64,000 bases of DNA from Geobacter argillaceus (lineage in GTDB: Bacteria; Desulfobacterota; Desulfuromonadia; Geobacterales; DSM-12255): contig NZ_VLLN01000014.1 in the NCBI RefSeq assembly GCF_007830735.1, positions 1 through 64,000 of the forward strand, written 5' to 3'. Positions 53,170-62,436 of this stretch are shown here, piece by piece. Under the pieces are notes generated by a model. That model saw only the letters and a program-made list of their open reading frames with translations, was not told the origin of the DNA and did not search any database. The number at the start of each line of letters is the position of its first letter. Within the stretch, counting starts at the first letter, position 1. A program made the translations under genes and the position numbers.

Positions 53170-54927
53170 ATGAAAGCAACATCCCGCAACATCCTGTCAG
53201 CAGTTCTTCTCGTAGGTCTCACCCTTTTCTCCACCCAACAATCTCAGGCAAACACCGCCCCGGCAAAGTTCGTCGAGGATGAACTGCTCGTGCAGGTAAA
53301 ACCCGGAGCGCCCCACGAAAAAGTACATAGGGCGTTTGCCGATGAAGGCGCCTCTGTTGCCGGGGAGATCCCGCAATTGAATATCAGGCAGATCAAGATC
53401 CCGTCACATCTGCGGGAGAAAGCCAGGAAGAACTTTGCCAACAACCCGCACTTCAAATTCGTAGAACCGAACTACATTGCCGATCCAACAATAATCCCGA
53501 ACGACCCTTCATTTTCTTCGCAGTGGCATCTTCCCAAAATTTTCGCACCACAGGGATGGGATACCGTTACCGGCTCTCCTAGCGTTGACATAGCCATTGC
53601 CGATTCAGGGGTCGACCCGACCCACCCGGACTTGGCAGGCAAACTGATCCCGGGTTACAACTTTTACGACAACAACAATAACACTAGCGACGTCTATGGC
53701 CATGGAACCAAAGTTGCCGGAACTGCAGCGGCCATCGGGAACAACGGCATAGGCGTGACTGGCGTAGCCTGGGGCAGCGCCATCATGCCGCTCAGGGTCA
53801 GCGATACAGCCGGATATGGCTATTACTCCATGATGGCCAACGCCATTGTCTATGCCGCTGATCATGGGGTCCGTATTGTCAATCTGAGCTTTGGCGGCAC
53901 CAGTAGTTCCACAACGCTGCAGAGCGCCATAGACTACGCCTGGAGCAAGGGAACCATCGTCTTCGCCTCGGCCGGTAACAGCAATGTCAGCACCCTGACC
54001 TATCCGGCAGCGTGCAACCATGCGGTTGCTGTCGCCGCAACCGATTCCTCCGACAATAAGGCGAGCTTTTCCAACTACGGTAGCTGGATAACGGTTGCAG
54101 CGCCGGGATCGGGCATCTACACCACTGCCAACGGTGGCGGGTACGCCTCGGTCAGCGGCACGTCCTTCTCTTCACCGATCACCGCCGGTGTTGCAGCCCT
54201 CATCCTTTCGGTCAACCCTCTCCTCAGCGCCCAGCAGGTAGTCGATATCCTCAAGCAGAACACAGATGACCTGGGGACACCCGGGTTCGACCAATACTTC
54301 GGCTACGGTCGCGTAAACGTGGCCAAAGCGGTTGCAGCAGCCAAAATAGCCCTTGTTCCTTCCGACACCCAGCCGCCGACTGTCAGCATCTCCTCTCCGG
54401 GCAATGGCTCCATAGTGAAGGGGAGTGTGGCTATAAATGTTGCGGCAACCGATAACTACGGCGTGACCAGAGTGGATCTGTTTCTCGATGGGGCACTGTT
54501 TGCAAGTGATGCCACCTCTCCGTTCGCTTTCAGCTGGGACAGTACAACCGTGGCTGACGGCAAGCACACCCTTCAAGCCCAGGCATTCGACGCAGCCGGC
54601 AACAGCGCCGCTTCCAGCATTTTCAGCGTGACAGTACAGAACACCGTGGACACAACTCCTCCGACCATCACAACCATCTCCCCGGTCAATGGCAGTTCGG
54701 TTACCGGCCTGCGGCGCGTTACAATCACGACTTCAGCCACTGACAACGTAGCCGTCAGCAAGCTGCAACTCTATGTCGATGGCATCCTCAAAAGCACGGT
54801 AGCAGGAAGTTCGCTCTCCTTTAACTGGGACCAACGCGGAGTTGCCATTGGTAGCCATTCCATAACAGTCAAGGCCTTCGACACAGCAGGTAACACCTCT
54901 TCAGCTACCAGTGTCGTGCAGCGCTAG
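53170..54927 (+). CDS. Secreted S8 (subtilisin-like) serine peptidase with two Ig-like domains
   Basis: 585 residues. Signal peptide about 1-27, propeptide-like domain (about 28-105, with LLVQVKPGAPHEKVHRAF), then the catalytic domain with Asp145 (IADSGVDPTHPDL), His178 (YGHGTKVAG) and Ser332 (SGTSFSSPITAGVAALIL); the triad looks complete. Two tandem bacterial Ig-like repeats follow (about 400-490 and 493-585), with TDNYGVTRVDLFLDG and TDNVAVSKLQLYVDG. Probably an extracellular protease. Its mRNA starts with a GEMM riboswitch, so it is likely controlled by a cyclic dinucleotide. Confidence 0.93.
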   Translation: MKATSRNILSAVLLVGLTLFSTQQSQANTAPAKFVEDELLVQVKPGAPHEKVHRAFADEGASVAGEIPQLNIRQIKIPSHLREKARKNFANNPHFKFVEPNYIADPTIIPNDPSFSSQWHLPKIFAPQGWDTVTGSPSVDIAIADSGVDPTHPDLAGKLIPGYNFYDNNNNTSDVYGHGTKVAGTAAAIGNNGIGVTGVAWGSAIMPLRVSDTAGYGYYSMMANAIVYAADHGVRIVNLSFGGTSSSTTLQSAIDYAWSKGTIVFASAGNSNVSTLTYPAACNHAVAVAATDSSDNKASFSNYGSWITVAAPGSGIYTTANGGGYASVSGTSFSSPITAGVAALILSVNPLLSAQQVVDILKQNTDDLGTPGFDQYFGYGRVNVAKAVAAAKIALVPSDTQPPTVSISSPGNGSIVKGSVAINVAATDNYGVTRVDLFLDGALFASDATSPFAFSWDSTTVADGKHTLQAQAFDAAGNSAASSIFSVTVQNTVDTTPPTITTISPVNGSSVTGLRRVTITTSATDNVAVSKLQLYVDGILKSTVAGSSLSFNWDQRGVAIGSHSITVKAFDTAGNTSSATSVVQR

Positions 54928-54945
54928 ACAGTATTTCGTACAATT

Positions 54946-54981
54946 GAAAAGGGGCTGACTCCAGTGAGCCAGCCCCTTTTC
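54946..54981. terminator. Bidirectional intrinsic terminator
   Basis: GAAAAGGGGCTG and CAGCCCCTTTTC pair around a 12-base loop, ending the protease gene on the plus strand and the PEP-CTERM gene on the minus strand. Confidence 0.88.
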
Positions 54982-55002
54982 ATTCGTGCTATATAAATCG
55001 GT

Positions 55003-55767
55003 TTAGGTACGACGTGTCCGCCGATACAGCCCCAGAGCAACCATACCCAGCCCCAGCAGGGTAAAAGTGCCGGGTTCGGGAACGACTTCCTGGGGAGGCA
55101 CTGGGGGTGAAGGAGTAAGAGGGTCAGCAGCCCACTCTTCAAAACCAGCATCGCTAGTAAAATTAAGACCGAATTGCGAATAAAGATAAAAATATCTGTG
55201 CGTTGCAGAATCTGCAAATATCTCTTCCGGGAGTAATACGGACATATCGTCCCAACCACTACCAGGAGCCAACGTATAGTCCAGCTTTACGTAGTAATCT
55301 TTGGTTGGAGTGTCCATGCTGTATCTCAGGTTAGTAAGGCCGGCTTTGCTACTGATCCCCCCAGTATCTTGCAAGTAGATTTCCAAAGAATCTAGGGAGA
55401 GGTATTTAGCATTCTTTGAGTTACTCTCGTTTATGTCCAAGCGAATCTCTCTATATAGCTTGCCATTTACCGTAATTGTTGGAATTGTACCCGCCAACAG
55501 GTCTTTAGTCCATATACCGGCTTTGTTATCCATCACACCTGGTGCGCTGGTGTTAAATCCTTGTTCAGTTCCGTTTCGTTGTAAGCGCAGGAATGGTTCA
55601 TAAACTCCTGTTCCTGTAGGCTTAATTGTTCCTTGCAGGAATTCGGCACCGTTAATAAAGCCAGAACTCCCTTTTGTAGTGAGATCGAGCATTATTGGGG
55701 TTGCAAGAGCCATAGGTGCTGTAGCTATTAGCATCAATAGAGCAACAACAAGCTGTCTAGTATTCAT
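55003..55767 (-). CDS. PEP-CTERM sorting-domain protein
   Basis: 254 residues. Signal peptide about 1-23. The C-terminus carries VPEPGTFTLLGLGMVALGLY followed by RRTRRT, the PEP-CTERM signal cleaved by exosortase. The middle is a beta-rich exported domain with no catalytic motif. Likely an exopolysaccharide-associated surface protein. No exosortase or other PEP-CTERM gene is in the window, so the sorting machinery is elsewhere. GGGAGGGAA precedes the ATG. G+C is lower than in the neighbouring genes. Confidence 0.88.
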   Translation of the reverse strand: MNTRQLVVALLMLIATAPMALATPIMLDLTTKGSSGFINGAEFLQGTIKPTGTGVYEPFLRLQRNGTEQGFNTSAPGVMDNKAGIWTKDLLAGTIPTITVNGKLYREIRLDINESNSKNAKYLSLDSLEIYLQDTGGISSKAGLTNLRYSMDTPTKDYYVKLDYTLAPGSGWDDMSVLLPEEIFADSATHRYFYLYSQFGLNFTSDAGFEEWAADPLTPSPPVPPQEVVPEPGTFTLLGLGMVALGLYRRTRRT

Positions 55768-56068
55768 ATGATTTCCCTCCCAATTCCCCGAGCTAGGGGC
55801 TTATCTATTGTTTGTTGGCCCTCAAAAAGGTCTTAGCGCAACTGGATACAAGCTGCGGACTGCATAAACCCGGAACTGTCAAATTTGGGGCACCCTGACT
55901 GTGCAAGGGGGTACTCGGACAAAATCAACAGTTAATCAAATTGCAATATCTGAGCCATTTATGCAACCACCTATCAGTATTGATATACGCATATTGATAT
56001 TGCTACTGGTTTCGATTCTGTAAAGTTTTTCGACATAAACGAAAACCTACCAGCGAGACAGGTTGACT
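55768..56068. other. Divergent intergenic region
   Basis: About 300 A+T-rich bases between the PEP-CTERM gene and the lipoprotein gene, with no gene seen. A TTGACA on the minus strand near 55879 has no matching -10, and I found no convincing -24/-12 site for the PEP-CTERM gene. Confidence 0.4.
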
Positions 56069-56098
56069 TTGACTTTAAATCAGGTCAGATGCTATACA
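56069..56098 (+). promoter_or_regulatory. Sigma-70 promoter of the lipoprotein gene
   Basis: TTGACT (56069-56074), 18-base spacer, TATACA (56093-56098). The start site near 56105 excludes the ATG at 56100 and supports the one at 56127. Confidence 0.55.
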
Positions 56099-56126
56099 GA
56101 TGGCTACAAACTTCGGGGGAATTTTT

Positions 56127-56537
56127 ATGAAAAAATACTGGGGCGTGACTCTACTTATTCTGCTCCTCGCCGCCTGCGGTGACTTCCAGTGGCTGCCCGA
56201 CCAGGCCACGTTTTCACTCACCCTTACGCCGGCAAGTTTCACTCAGAAATGCGGCCTCACCACCAGTGACACCAATATAGAGTCCAACGCAATTACGGTG
56301 TCCGGCATCTCCTCCCCAGTCGCCATCTCCGTCTCCGGCGGCGAGTACTCCATCAATAGCGGCACCTATACCACAACAGCCGGCACCATCAGTACCGGCC
56401 AGACGGTCAAGGTGCGTCCAACCGGCGGCAAAATCACTACCGACAATACCACGGTGACCGTCACCCTCACCGTCGGCACTGCCACGACCACCTTCAAGGC
56501 AGCTACAGGACCCTGCCAGCAGACAACTACGCCTTAA
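56127..56537 (+). CDS. Small lipoprotein, Ser/Thr-rich
   Basis: 136 residues from ATG 56127, preceded by GGGGGAA. The N-terminus KKYWGVTLLILLLAACGDF has the lipobox LAAC with a lipidated Cys. The mature part is Thr/Ser/Gly rich and beta-like (GEYSINSGTYTTTAGTIS...), with two further Cys (about 42 and 130) that could form a disulfide. No known domain. Its end overlaps the convergent P-type ATPase gene by 11 bases. Confidence 0.82.
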   Translation: MKKYWGVTLLILLLAACGDFQWLPDQATFSLTLTPASFTQKCGLTTSDTNIESNAITVSGISSPVAISVSGGEYSINSGTYTTTAGTISTGQTVKVRPTGGKITTDNTTVTVTLTVGTATTTFKAATGPCQQTTTP

Positions 56538-59163
56538 AGTAAATCCTTCCCACCAGTTTCCTGATCTCTATGACCAGAAAAACTCCAACCGCAGCCACGG
56601 CGATCAGAGCAAGTTCCTGCCACTCCAGTGCCTTGGTCTTGAAAGCCCGCTGCATCAACGGCAGATAGACGGCCGCTGCCTGGGCGCACAGCACCACGAC
56701 CACCGCCCCGATCAGCGGCTTGTTGGTGAACAGACCGAGCGACAGGACACTGGCGCGGGTGGAGCGATAGGCAACGGCCACGGCCAGCCGGCTTACAACG
56801 AAAAGTGTAAAGATTTCCGACTGCCAATTATGTCCGGCCCTTATCTCCCCAAATTGCAGCGCCAGCGCCAGCAAACCGATAAATAGACCCAGCCAGACCA
56901 CCTCCCACCCGCGGCCACCGGCAAACACCCCTTCTCCCGGCTTGATCGGCGGCCGGTCCATGATGTCCGGTTCTGCCGGCTCCACGGCCAGCGCCAATCC
57001 CGGCAGGCTGTCGGTGAGCAGGTTGAGCCAGAGGATCTGGGTCGGCAGGAGCGGTAGCGGCAACCCCAGAAGCGGGGCCGCGGTAATCGCCACCAGCGCC
57101 CCGGTGTTGCAGGTGACGGAGTAGGTAATGAATCTGACGATGTTGGCAAAAATGCGTCGTCCTTCCCTGACCGCCTGAACAATGGTGGCAAAGTTATCGT
57201 CAAGAAGGATCATGGCCGAGGCCTCCTTGGCCACGTCCGTACCGGTAATCCCCATGGCGACGCCGATGTCGGCCCTTTTCAGGGCAGGCGCATCATTGAC
57301 GCCGTCACCGGTCATCGCCACCAGTTCCCCCTTCTCCTGCAGCGCCCTGACAATCCTGAGCTTGTCCTCCGGGGCCACCCTGGCGTAAATGTGTACCTCC
57401 CCGACCCGCTCCTTCAAGCTGTCATCGTCGAGCCGCGCCAACTCCCTTCCGGTCAACACCACGCCAGTGTCGTCAATTATCCCCAGCAGCCTGCCGATGG
57501 TCCGCGCCGTGGTCGGATGATCACCGGTGATCATGACCGGCGTGATCCCGGCCGTCTTGCACAGCTGAACCGCTTCACCCGCCTCCGGCCGGGGAGGGTC
57601 CATCATGCCGACCAGCCCGAGGAAGATCAGATCGCGTTCCACGGCCTCTGGGGTAATCGGTTCCGGCAGCCGCTCCCAGCGGCGCATGGCCAGGACCAGC
57701 ACCCTCAGCCCATGGGCAGCCATCCGCTCGGTCTCGTCCATGATCTCGACTGCGTTAACAGGAACCACGCCGTCTATGGTCAACTGCCGGGGCATCCGCT
57801 CCATGAGCCCCTCCAGAGCCCCCTTGGTAAAGGCGATATACCCTCCTTGCCAGGCGTGGATGGTGGTCATGGCCTTGCGCTCCGCATCGAAGGCTATTTC
57901 GGCAACCCGCGGAGAACTAAGCAGCAGTTCTTCCTTTACCAAGGAATGGCGTGCGGCAAAACGGTAGAGGGCTGTTTCTGTCGGATCGCCCAACACGATG
58001 CCCGATTCCGCGACGTGGGCATCAATGCAGAGGGCCGCAGCGCGCAACAGCAGGACTGACGGGTCATGTTCGCCCGACTCCCGGAAAGCATCCGGCATCT
58101 CCTGCTCGGGAAAGGGATATGAACGGCCAGCCAGAAACACAGTCGTTACGTCCATCCGATTCTGGGTAAGGGTGCCAGTCTTGTCGGTACAGATGTAGGT
58201 CACCGATCCGAGTGTCTCCACGGCCGGAAGCCTGCGGATCAGGGCATTTCGCCTGACCATCCGGGCCGCCCCCAGGGCCAGGGAGATCGTGACCACCGCC
58301 GGCAAGGCCTCGGGAATGGCGGCAACCGCCAGGGCAATGGCCGTGAGAAGCATCTGCACGACCGGCTCGCGCTGGCTGATACCGTAGACGAATATGGCCC
58401 CGCAGATGCCGAGTATGGCCAGCCCCAGCTTCCTGCCGAAACTCGCCAGGCGCCGCTGGAGAGGCGTCGGCCCCTCTTCCTCGGCCTGAAGCAGGGCGGC
58501 GATTCTCCCCAGTTCGGTATGTTCTCCGGTGGCAACCACCACCCCGGACCCGCGACCGGCCGCCACGATCGTCCCTTTCCAGGCCATGTTCCGACGGTCG
58601 GCAATGGGAAGGTCCGGGTCCGACAGTGCGGCCGTCACCTTGTCGACCGTCAACGATTCGCCGGTCAGGGCCGATTCGTCCAGCGCCAGGCGATGGGCTT
58701 CCACCAGCCGCACGTCGGCGGCCACCACATTCCCCGTTTCCAGGAGGAGCCAGTCGCCCGGCACCAGCTCTGCGGCAGCCAACTGGAGCGGTCGGCCATC
58801 CCGCACCACCGTGGCAACCTGTCCCGCCATCTGCCGGAGGGCTGCCATGGCCTTCCGGGCACGGAACTCCTGAACAAAACCGATAATGGCGTTGAGGATG
58901 ACGATGGCCAGAATGGCCAGCATATCCACTGCATCGCCGACCACCCAGGAAACGGCGGCCGCCGCAAAGAGCAGGAGGATCAGAAAATCGGCAAACTGGG
59001 CAACGAGCATCGCCAGTGGCCCCCGCCCCTCCTTATGAGGCAGTTCGTTGGGCCCGTGCTCGACAAGGCGTCGCGTCGCTTCTGCTGCCGATAGCCCTTC
59101 ATGGCCGGTGTCGAGCGTCCGGAAGAGTTCTTCTGCTGAAGCTTGGTGCCAGGACCCGGCCAT
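56527..59163 (-). CDS. P-type cation-transporting ATPase (calcium-type, type II)
   Basis: 878 residues, about ten membrane segments. Actuator motif [15 protein letters not shown], segment-4 motif [10 protein letters not shown], phosphorylation site Asp327 in [31 protein letters not shown] in the P domain. PEAL and the sequence of segments 5-6 ([14 protein letters not shown]...) fit the type II Ca/Mn-type pumps. Likely expels Ca2+ from the cytoplasm. Its ATG shares a base with the stop of the fused acyl-CoA synthetase (TAATG), so both are translated together. Confidence 0.92.
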   Translation of the reverse strand: MAGSWHQASAEELFRTLDTGHEGLSAAEATRRLVEHGPNELPHKEGRGPLAMLVAQFADFLILLLFAAAAVSWVVGDAVDMLAILAIVILNAIIGFVQEFRARKAMAALRQMAGQVATVVRDGRPLQLAAAELVPGDWLLLETGNVVAADVRLVEAHRLALDESALTGESLTVDKVTAALSDPDLPIADRRNMAWKGTIVAAGRGSGVVVATGEHTELGRIAALLQAEEEGPTPLQRRLASFGRKLGLAILGICGAIFVYGISQREPVVQMLLTAIALAVAAIPEALPAVVTISLALGAARMVRRNALIRRLPAVETLGSVTYICTDKTGTLTQNRMDVTTVFLAGRSYPFPEQEMPDAFRESGEHDPSVLLLRAAALCIDAHVAESGIVLGDPTETALYRFAARHSLVKEELLLSSPRVAEIAFDAERKAMTTIHAWQGGYIAFTKGALEGLMERMPRQLTIDGVVPVNAVEIMDETERMAAHGLRVLVLAMRRWERLPEPITPEAVERDLIFLGLVGMMDPPRPEAGEAVQLCKTAGITPVMITGDHPTTARTIGRLLGIIDDTGVVLTGRELARLDDDSLKERVGEVHIYARVAPEDKLRIVRALQEKGELVAMTGDGVNDAPALKRADIGVAMGITGTDVAKEASAMILLDDNFATIVQAVREGRRIFANIVRFITYSVTCNTGALVAITAAPLLGLPLPLLPTQILWLNLLTDSLPGLALAVEPAEPDIMDRPPIKPGEGVFAGGRGWEVVWLGLFIGLLALALQFGEIRAGHNWQSEIFTLFVVSRLAVAVAYRSTRASVLSLGLFTNKPLIGAVVVVLCAQAAAVYLPLMQRAFKTKALEWQELALIAVAAVGVFLVIEIRKLVGRIYFKA

Positions 59164-61652
59164 TAACGGTGCTCCGCCAGTGAAGCCACAGCGGCGGCCG
59201 ACTGCTCAACGATGGCGTCAACAGCTTGACCGCCAAACCGAATCGGCTCACCAAAGGTCACCACCACCCGGCCCCGGCGGGGCCAGTGCGCGTCACGGGG
59301 GAGGACCCGCTCCAGCCCATCGATCCGTACCGGTACGACCGGGATGGCCAGCTCCTGCACCATCACCCCCAGGCCGCGCCGGAAAGGGAGCATCCGGCCG
59401 TTCCGGGTCCGCTCCCCTTCCGGAAACACCAGGATGCTGATGCCGTGATCCACGAGCCGTCCCATATGCTGCAGGGTGGCGCGAAATCCGCTCGACTGCG
59501 GGAGTGGAAACAGATTGAGGAACAGGGTGCCGTACTCGTAGGTGAGCCGCTTCCAGATCCGTTGCGGCCAGCTCCTGAAGTTCTGGAAAAAGAATTCCGC
59601 CCACGCCGCCGTAGCGGTCCGGTAGCGGCTTTCCGCCGGGAGCGCGAACATGACTGCCGGCTGGTCCAGATAGCTGGTATGGTTGGCAATGAACAGAACC
59701 GGTTCGTCAAGGCCGTTCAGCCGCTCAAGGCCATGCACCTCAAGGGTTACATACAGATGGAACAGGAGTCGGTGGAGCAGCAGGTCGGCCGCCCGGCGCA
59801 GGAAGACGATCGGGGCACTGTTGGTCCAGAACCTTAAGCCCCGGGGGAGTGCCACCTTGGCCCGGTCCGCGATCATCCGGCGCAGGTCTGCCACCCGGCT
59901 CTGCGGGCCGATCAGCGCATCATCCAGATCCAGCCGGTACTCCAGCTCGATGGCATTAACCAGTTCCAGGCGACCGATGGAGGTAAGCCCGAGATCGGCC
60001 ACCAGGAATGACTCTTCCCTGACCTCAGCAAGGTTCGAATCGGTGATCCGGGCAACAAGCCCGATCAACCGATCGGCACTGGCCTGCGCCTCCCCTCCTG
60101 CCCGCTCGGCCCGCAAACGCTCCTTCACCATGAATTTCCGGACCTTCAGGGTGGTGGTCTTGGGGAATTCTGCCTCTGGCCAGAGCCCCCAGCCGGTAAT
60201 CCTGTGCAGCTCGTCCAGTTGGCCGTTGACCTCGCCGACGATCGCTTCCAGGGGCCGGCCGCTTCCGTCGGGGATGATCACAGCAAAGACCTCGTCCCCA
60301 CTGCCACGGTCAATGCCGATGACGCAGGCTTCCCGGACGCCGGCAGTTCTCCCCAGGATATTCTCAAGCTCGTCAGGGTAGACGTTGATACCGGCGCCGG
60401 TAACGATCATCTCCTTGAGCCGCCCCTTCAGACGCAGCGTCCCATCGGGCAGGAACTCCCCCACGTCTCCGGTCCGGAACCACCCATCAGGGGTGAAACT
60501 CTCACGGGTGGCCGCTTCATTCCGGTAGTACCCGGGAAAGATGTTCTCCCCCCGCGCTACCACCTCCCCCCCTTCGATCCTGATCTCGATCCCGGGCAGG
60601 GACCAGCCGACTGCACCTGCCTGCTGGCACTCCATGGTGTTGGCGGTGAGTACCGGCGCGCATTCGGTCAGGCCGTACCCTTCGACCACGGTAAAGCCAA
60701 GGGTATCCCAGAAGGTGAAGACCTCAGGAGAAAGGGGGGCCCCCCCGGAGACAAACAGGGTGAAATGCCGGCCGAATTTCCTCTTGATCGGTGCAAAGAG
60801 AACCTTCCTGGCCCCCTGGGGGAGCCGGGGCGACGCCTGTACAAGCCGGTCGAAAAGGCCTGCAAGCCCCTTGGCCGCCAGTTCTCCCTCGATCGAACCC
60901 TTGAGAAGTTGCAGCAGGCGCGGCACGGCAATGACGGCATAAATATCCTCTTCGGCCAGAGAGGCCATGATGGCAGAGGGTTTCAAGGTCCGGAGATGGA
61001 CAATGGTTGCCCCGTGGAACAGGGGAACAAAGAACCCTCCCATCTGTTCGAACATGTGGGAGAGGGGCAGGAGAGAGAGAAAGCTGAACCTGTCGTTAAC
61101 GACCGGGATATGGGCATCCACCTGCAGGAGATTGGCGACCAGGTTCCTGTGGGTCAGCATCACCCCCTTGGGGTTGCCGGTCGTACCGGAGGTGTAGACC
61201 AGTTCGGCCAGATCGGCTGGACCTGTTCCGGGGCGGCCGGTAAAGGGCTCCGTCTCGGCGAGGCGCGTTTCCAACTCTTCAAGAAACGCAGACGGGAAGC
61301 CATCCAGACACTCCAGCTTCAGGCGACTCTGGAATACGAAAGAGACCTCAGCGAGACGGGCAATGGACTCGGCCCGGTCCCGGCCGGACATGAAGTCGAC
61401 TGGCACCACCACCCCGCCCCTGGCAACGGTTCCCCAGAAAGCGATGGCCCATCCCGGCCCGTTCGGCCCCCAGAGCAGGACCCGATCTCCCTCCTTAACC
61501 CCGGCCGCAGCAAGGTAACCGGCCATGCGGAGCCCTAGATCATGGAGATCGCCATAGCGGTAGAGAAAACGGCGGACGCCGGTGCGATACACCAAGGCCG
61601 TTGCCACTCCCCGGCCGGAAAATGTATGGAACAGGTCCAGCAGGGTCTCCAT
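59163..61652 (-). CDS. Fused acyl-CoA synthetase, acyl carrier domain and 1-acyl-glycerol-3-phosphate acyltransferase
   Basis: 829 residues. Residues about 1-510: AMP-forming ligase with YTSGTTGNPKGVMLTHRN, GYGLTEC and FRTGDVGE. About 525-600: a phosphopantetheine-carrier domain with LGLTSIGRLEL (Ser near 557). About 640-829: PlsC-type acyltransferase with NHTSYLDQ (HX4D) and FPEGERTRNG. Similar in logic to Aas, which recycles lysophospholipids, but a central carrier domain is unusual. It may activate a fatty acid, hold it on the carrier and pass it to a lipid. First gene before the Ca-type ATPase. Confidence 0.9.
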   Translation of the reverse strand: METLLDLFHTFSGRGVATALVYRTGVRRFLYRYGDLHDLGLRMAGYLAAAGVKEGDRVLLWGPNGPGWAIAFWGTVARGGVVVPVDFMSGRDRAESIARLAEVSFVFQSRLKLECLDGFPSAFLEELETRLAETEPFTGRPGTGPADLAELVYTSGTTGNPKGVMLTHRNLVANLLQVDAHIPVVNDRFSFLSLLPLSHMFEQMGGFFVPLFHGATIVHLRTLKPSAIMASLAEEDIYAVIAVPRLLQLLKGSIEGELAAKGLAGLFDRLVQASPRLPQGARKVLFAPIKRKFGRHFTLFVSGGAPLSPEVFTFWDTLGFTVVEGYGLTECAPVLTANTMECQQAGAVGWSLPGIEIRIEGGEVVARGENIFPGYYRNEAATRESFTPDGWFRTGDVGEFLPDGTLRLKGRLKEMIVTGAGINVYPDELENILGRTAGVREACVIGIDRGSGDEVFAVIIPDGSGRPLEAIVGEVNGQLDELHRITGWGLWPEAEFPKTTTLKVRKFMVKERLRAERAGGEAQASADRLIGLVARITDSNLAEVREESFLVADLGLTSIGRLELVNAIELEYRLDLDDALIGPQSRVADLRRMIADRAKVALPRGLRFWTNSAPIVFLRRAADLLLHRLLFHLYVTLEVHGLERLNGLDEPVLFIANHTSYLDQPAVMFALPAESRYRTATAAWAEFFFQNFRSWPQRIWKRLTYEYGTLFLNLFPLPQSSGFRATLQHMGRLVDHGISILVFPEGERTRNGRMLPFRRGLGVMVQELAIPVVPVRIDGLERVLPRDAHWPRRGRVVVTFGEPIRFGGQAVDAIVEQSAAAVASLAEHR

Positions 61653-61676
61653 GGGGTCTCCGTCGCAGCAAATGAA

Positions 61677-61705
61677 TTGCCAAGCAGTATCCGTTACAGT
61701 ATAAG
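61677..61705 (+). promoter_or_regulatory. Putative promoter of a short ORF upstream of the CheY-like gene
   Basis: TTGCCA (61677-61682), 17-base spacer, TATAAG (61700-61705). Confidence 0.4.
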
Positions 61706-61747
61706 GGATTGGTCGGAAGCCGCAACAATAGCTATTCAGGGAGTATC

Positions 61748-61879
61748 ATGAAGATACGGCTCGGCCGGGTGCTGGTGAAATTCGGGGGAGGTAATCATTC
61801 GTCTTGCCGAACCATCGGTCCTCAGTATGGCTCTGGAAGGAAAGGCCCCCACCTGTCGGTCAAAGCGGCTCTTTCTTAG
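61748..61879 (+). CDS. Possible 43-residue peptide or gene remnant
   Basis: ATG at 61748 has CAGGGAG upstream and a promoter at 61677-61705. The N-terminus MKIRLGRVLVKFGG resembles the opening of MshEN-type domains, such as GQYLVEKGLVTREVL in the CheX-like protein downstream. The rest is polar and degenerate. Possibly a truncated remnant of such a gene. Confidence 0.3.
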   Translation: MKIRLGRVLVKFGGGNHSSCRTIGPQYGSGRKGPHLSVKAALS

Positions 61880-61918
61880 AAATTCTCATCCTGCGCAATA
61901 TAGATACTGTTGTCATGA

Positions 61919-61946
61919 TTGCACCAAAGTCATACGCCACTATAAT
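61919..61946 (+). promoter_or_regulatory. Promoter of the cheY-like gene
   Basis: TTGCAC (61919-61924), 16-base spacer, TATAAT (61941-61946), a perfect -10. The start near 61953 gives a leader of about 60 bases. Confidence 0.55.
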
Positions 61947-62012
61947 TCGATTAAATGTTTTCCAACATGCTTCCGATACATCACCATACCGATTCAACGC
62001 AAGGAGGACCTG

Positions 62013-62387
62013 ATGAGAAAGGTTTTGATTGTCGATGACAGCATCGCTGTTGCGCGCCAGCTGGAAAAGATGCTGGCAGAAAGCGGAGATTTTGAGGTCG
62101 TTGGCCATGGCAAGAACGGCATGGAGGCCATCAAGATGCACCAGAGCCTTCATCCGGATATCATCTGCATGGACATGAACATGCCGGTCATGGACGGCCT
62201 GACTGCACTCCGCACCCTGACCGCTCTGGATAAAAACGTGAAAATCGTGATGGTTACCTCCCTGGGAGGGGTTGGGGATAAATATACCGAGGCACTCAAA
62301 CTGGGGGCCAGGAACGTAATCTCCAAGCCGTTCGAACAGGAAACGGTCCTCAAGGTCCTCCGCGACTTGTGTCCCCCCACCGCTTGA
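62013..62387 (+). CDS. Single-domain response regulator (CheY-like)
   Basis: 124 residues from ATG 62013, with AAGGAGG 5 bases upstream. KVLIVDDS, phospho-acceptor Asp in IICMDMNMPVMDG (near residue 54), MVTSLGG and KPFEQETV (Lys) are all present. No output domain, so it acts by protein binding, as CheY. A CheX-like phosphatase follows 49 bases later, probably to dephosphorylate it. Confidence 0.93.
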   Translation: MRKVLIVDDSIAVARQLEKMLAESGDFEVVGHGKNGMEAIKMHQSLHPDIICMDMNMPVMDGLTALRTLTALDKNVKIVMVTSLGGVGDKYTEALKLGARNVISKPFEQETVLKVLRDLCPPTA

Positions 62388-62436
62388 TTGATCAACGCAT
62401 CGAGCGGCCCGCTGCCGCTATAAAGGAGGAGGAAAT

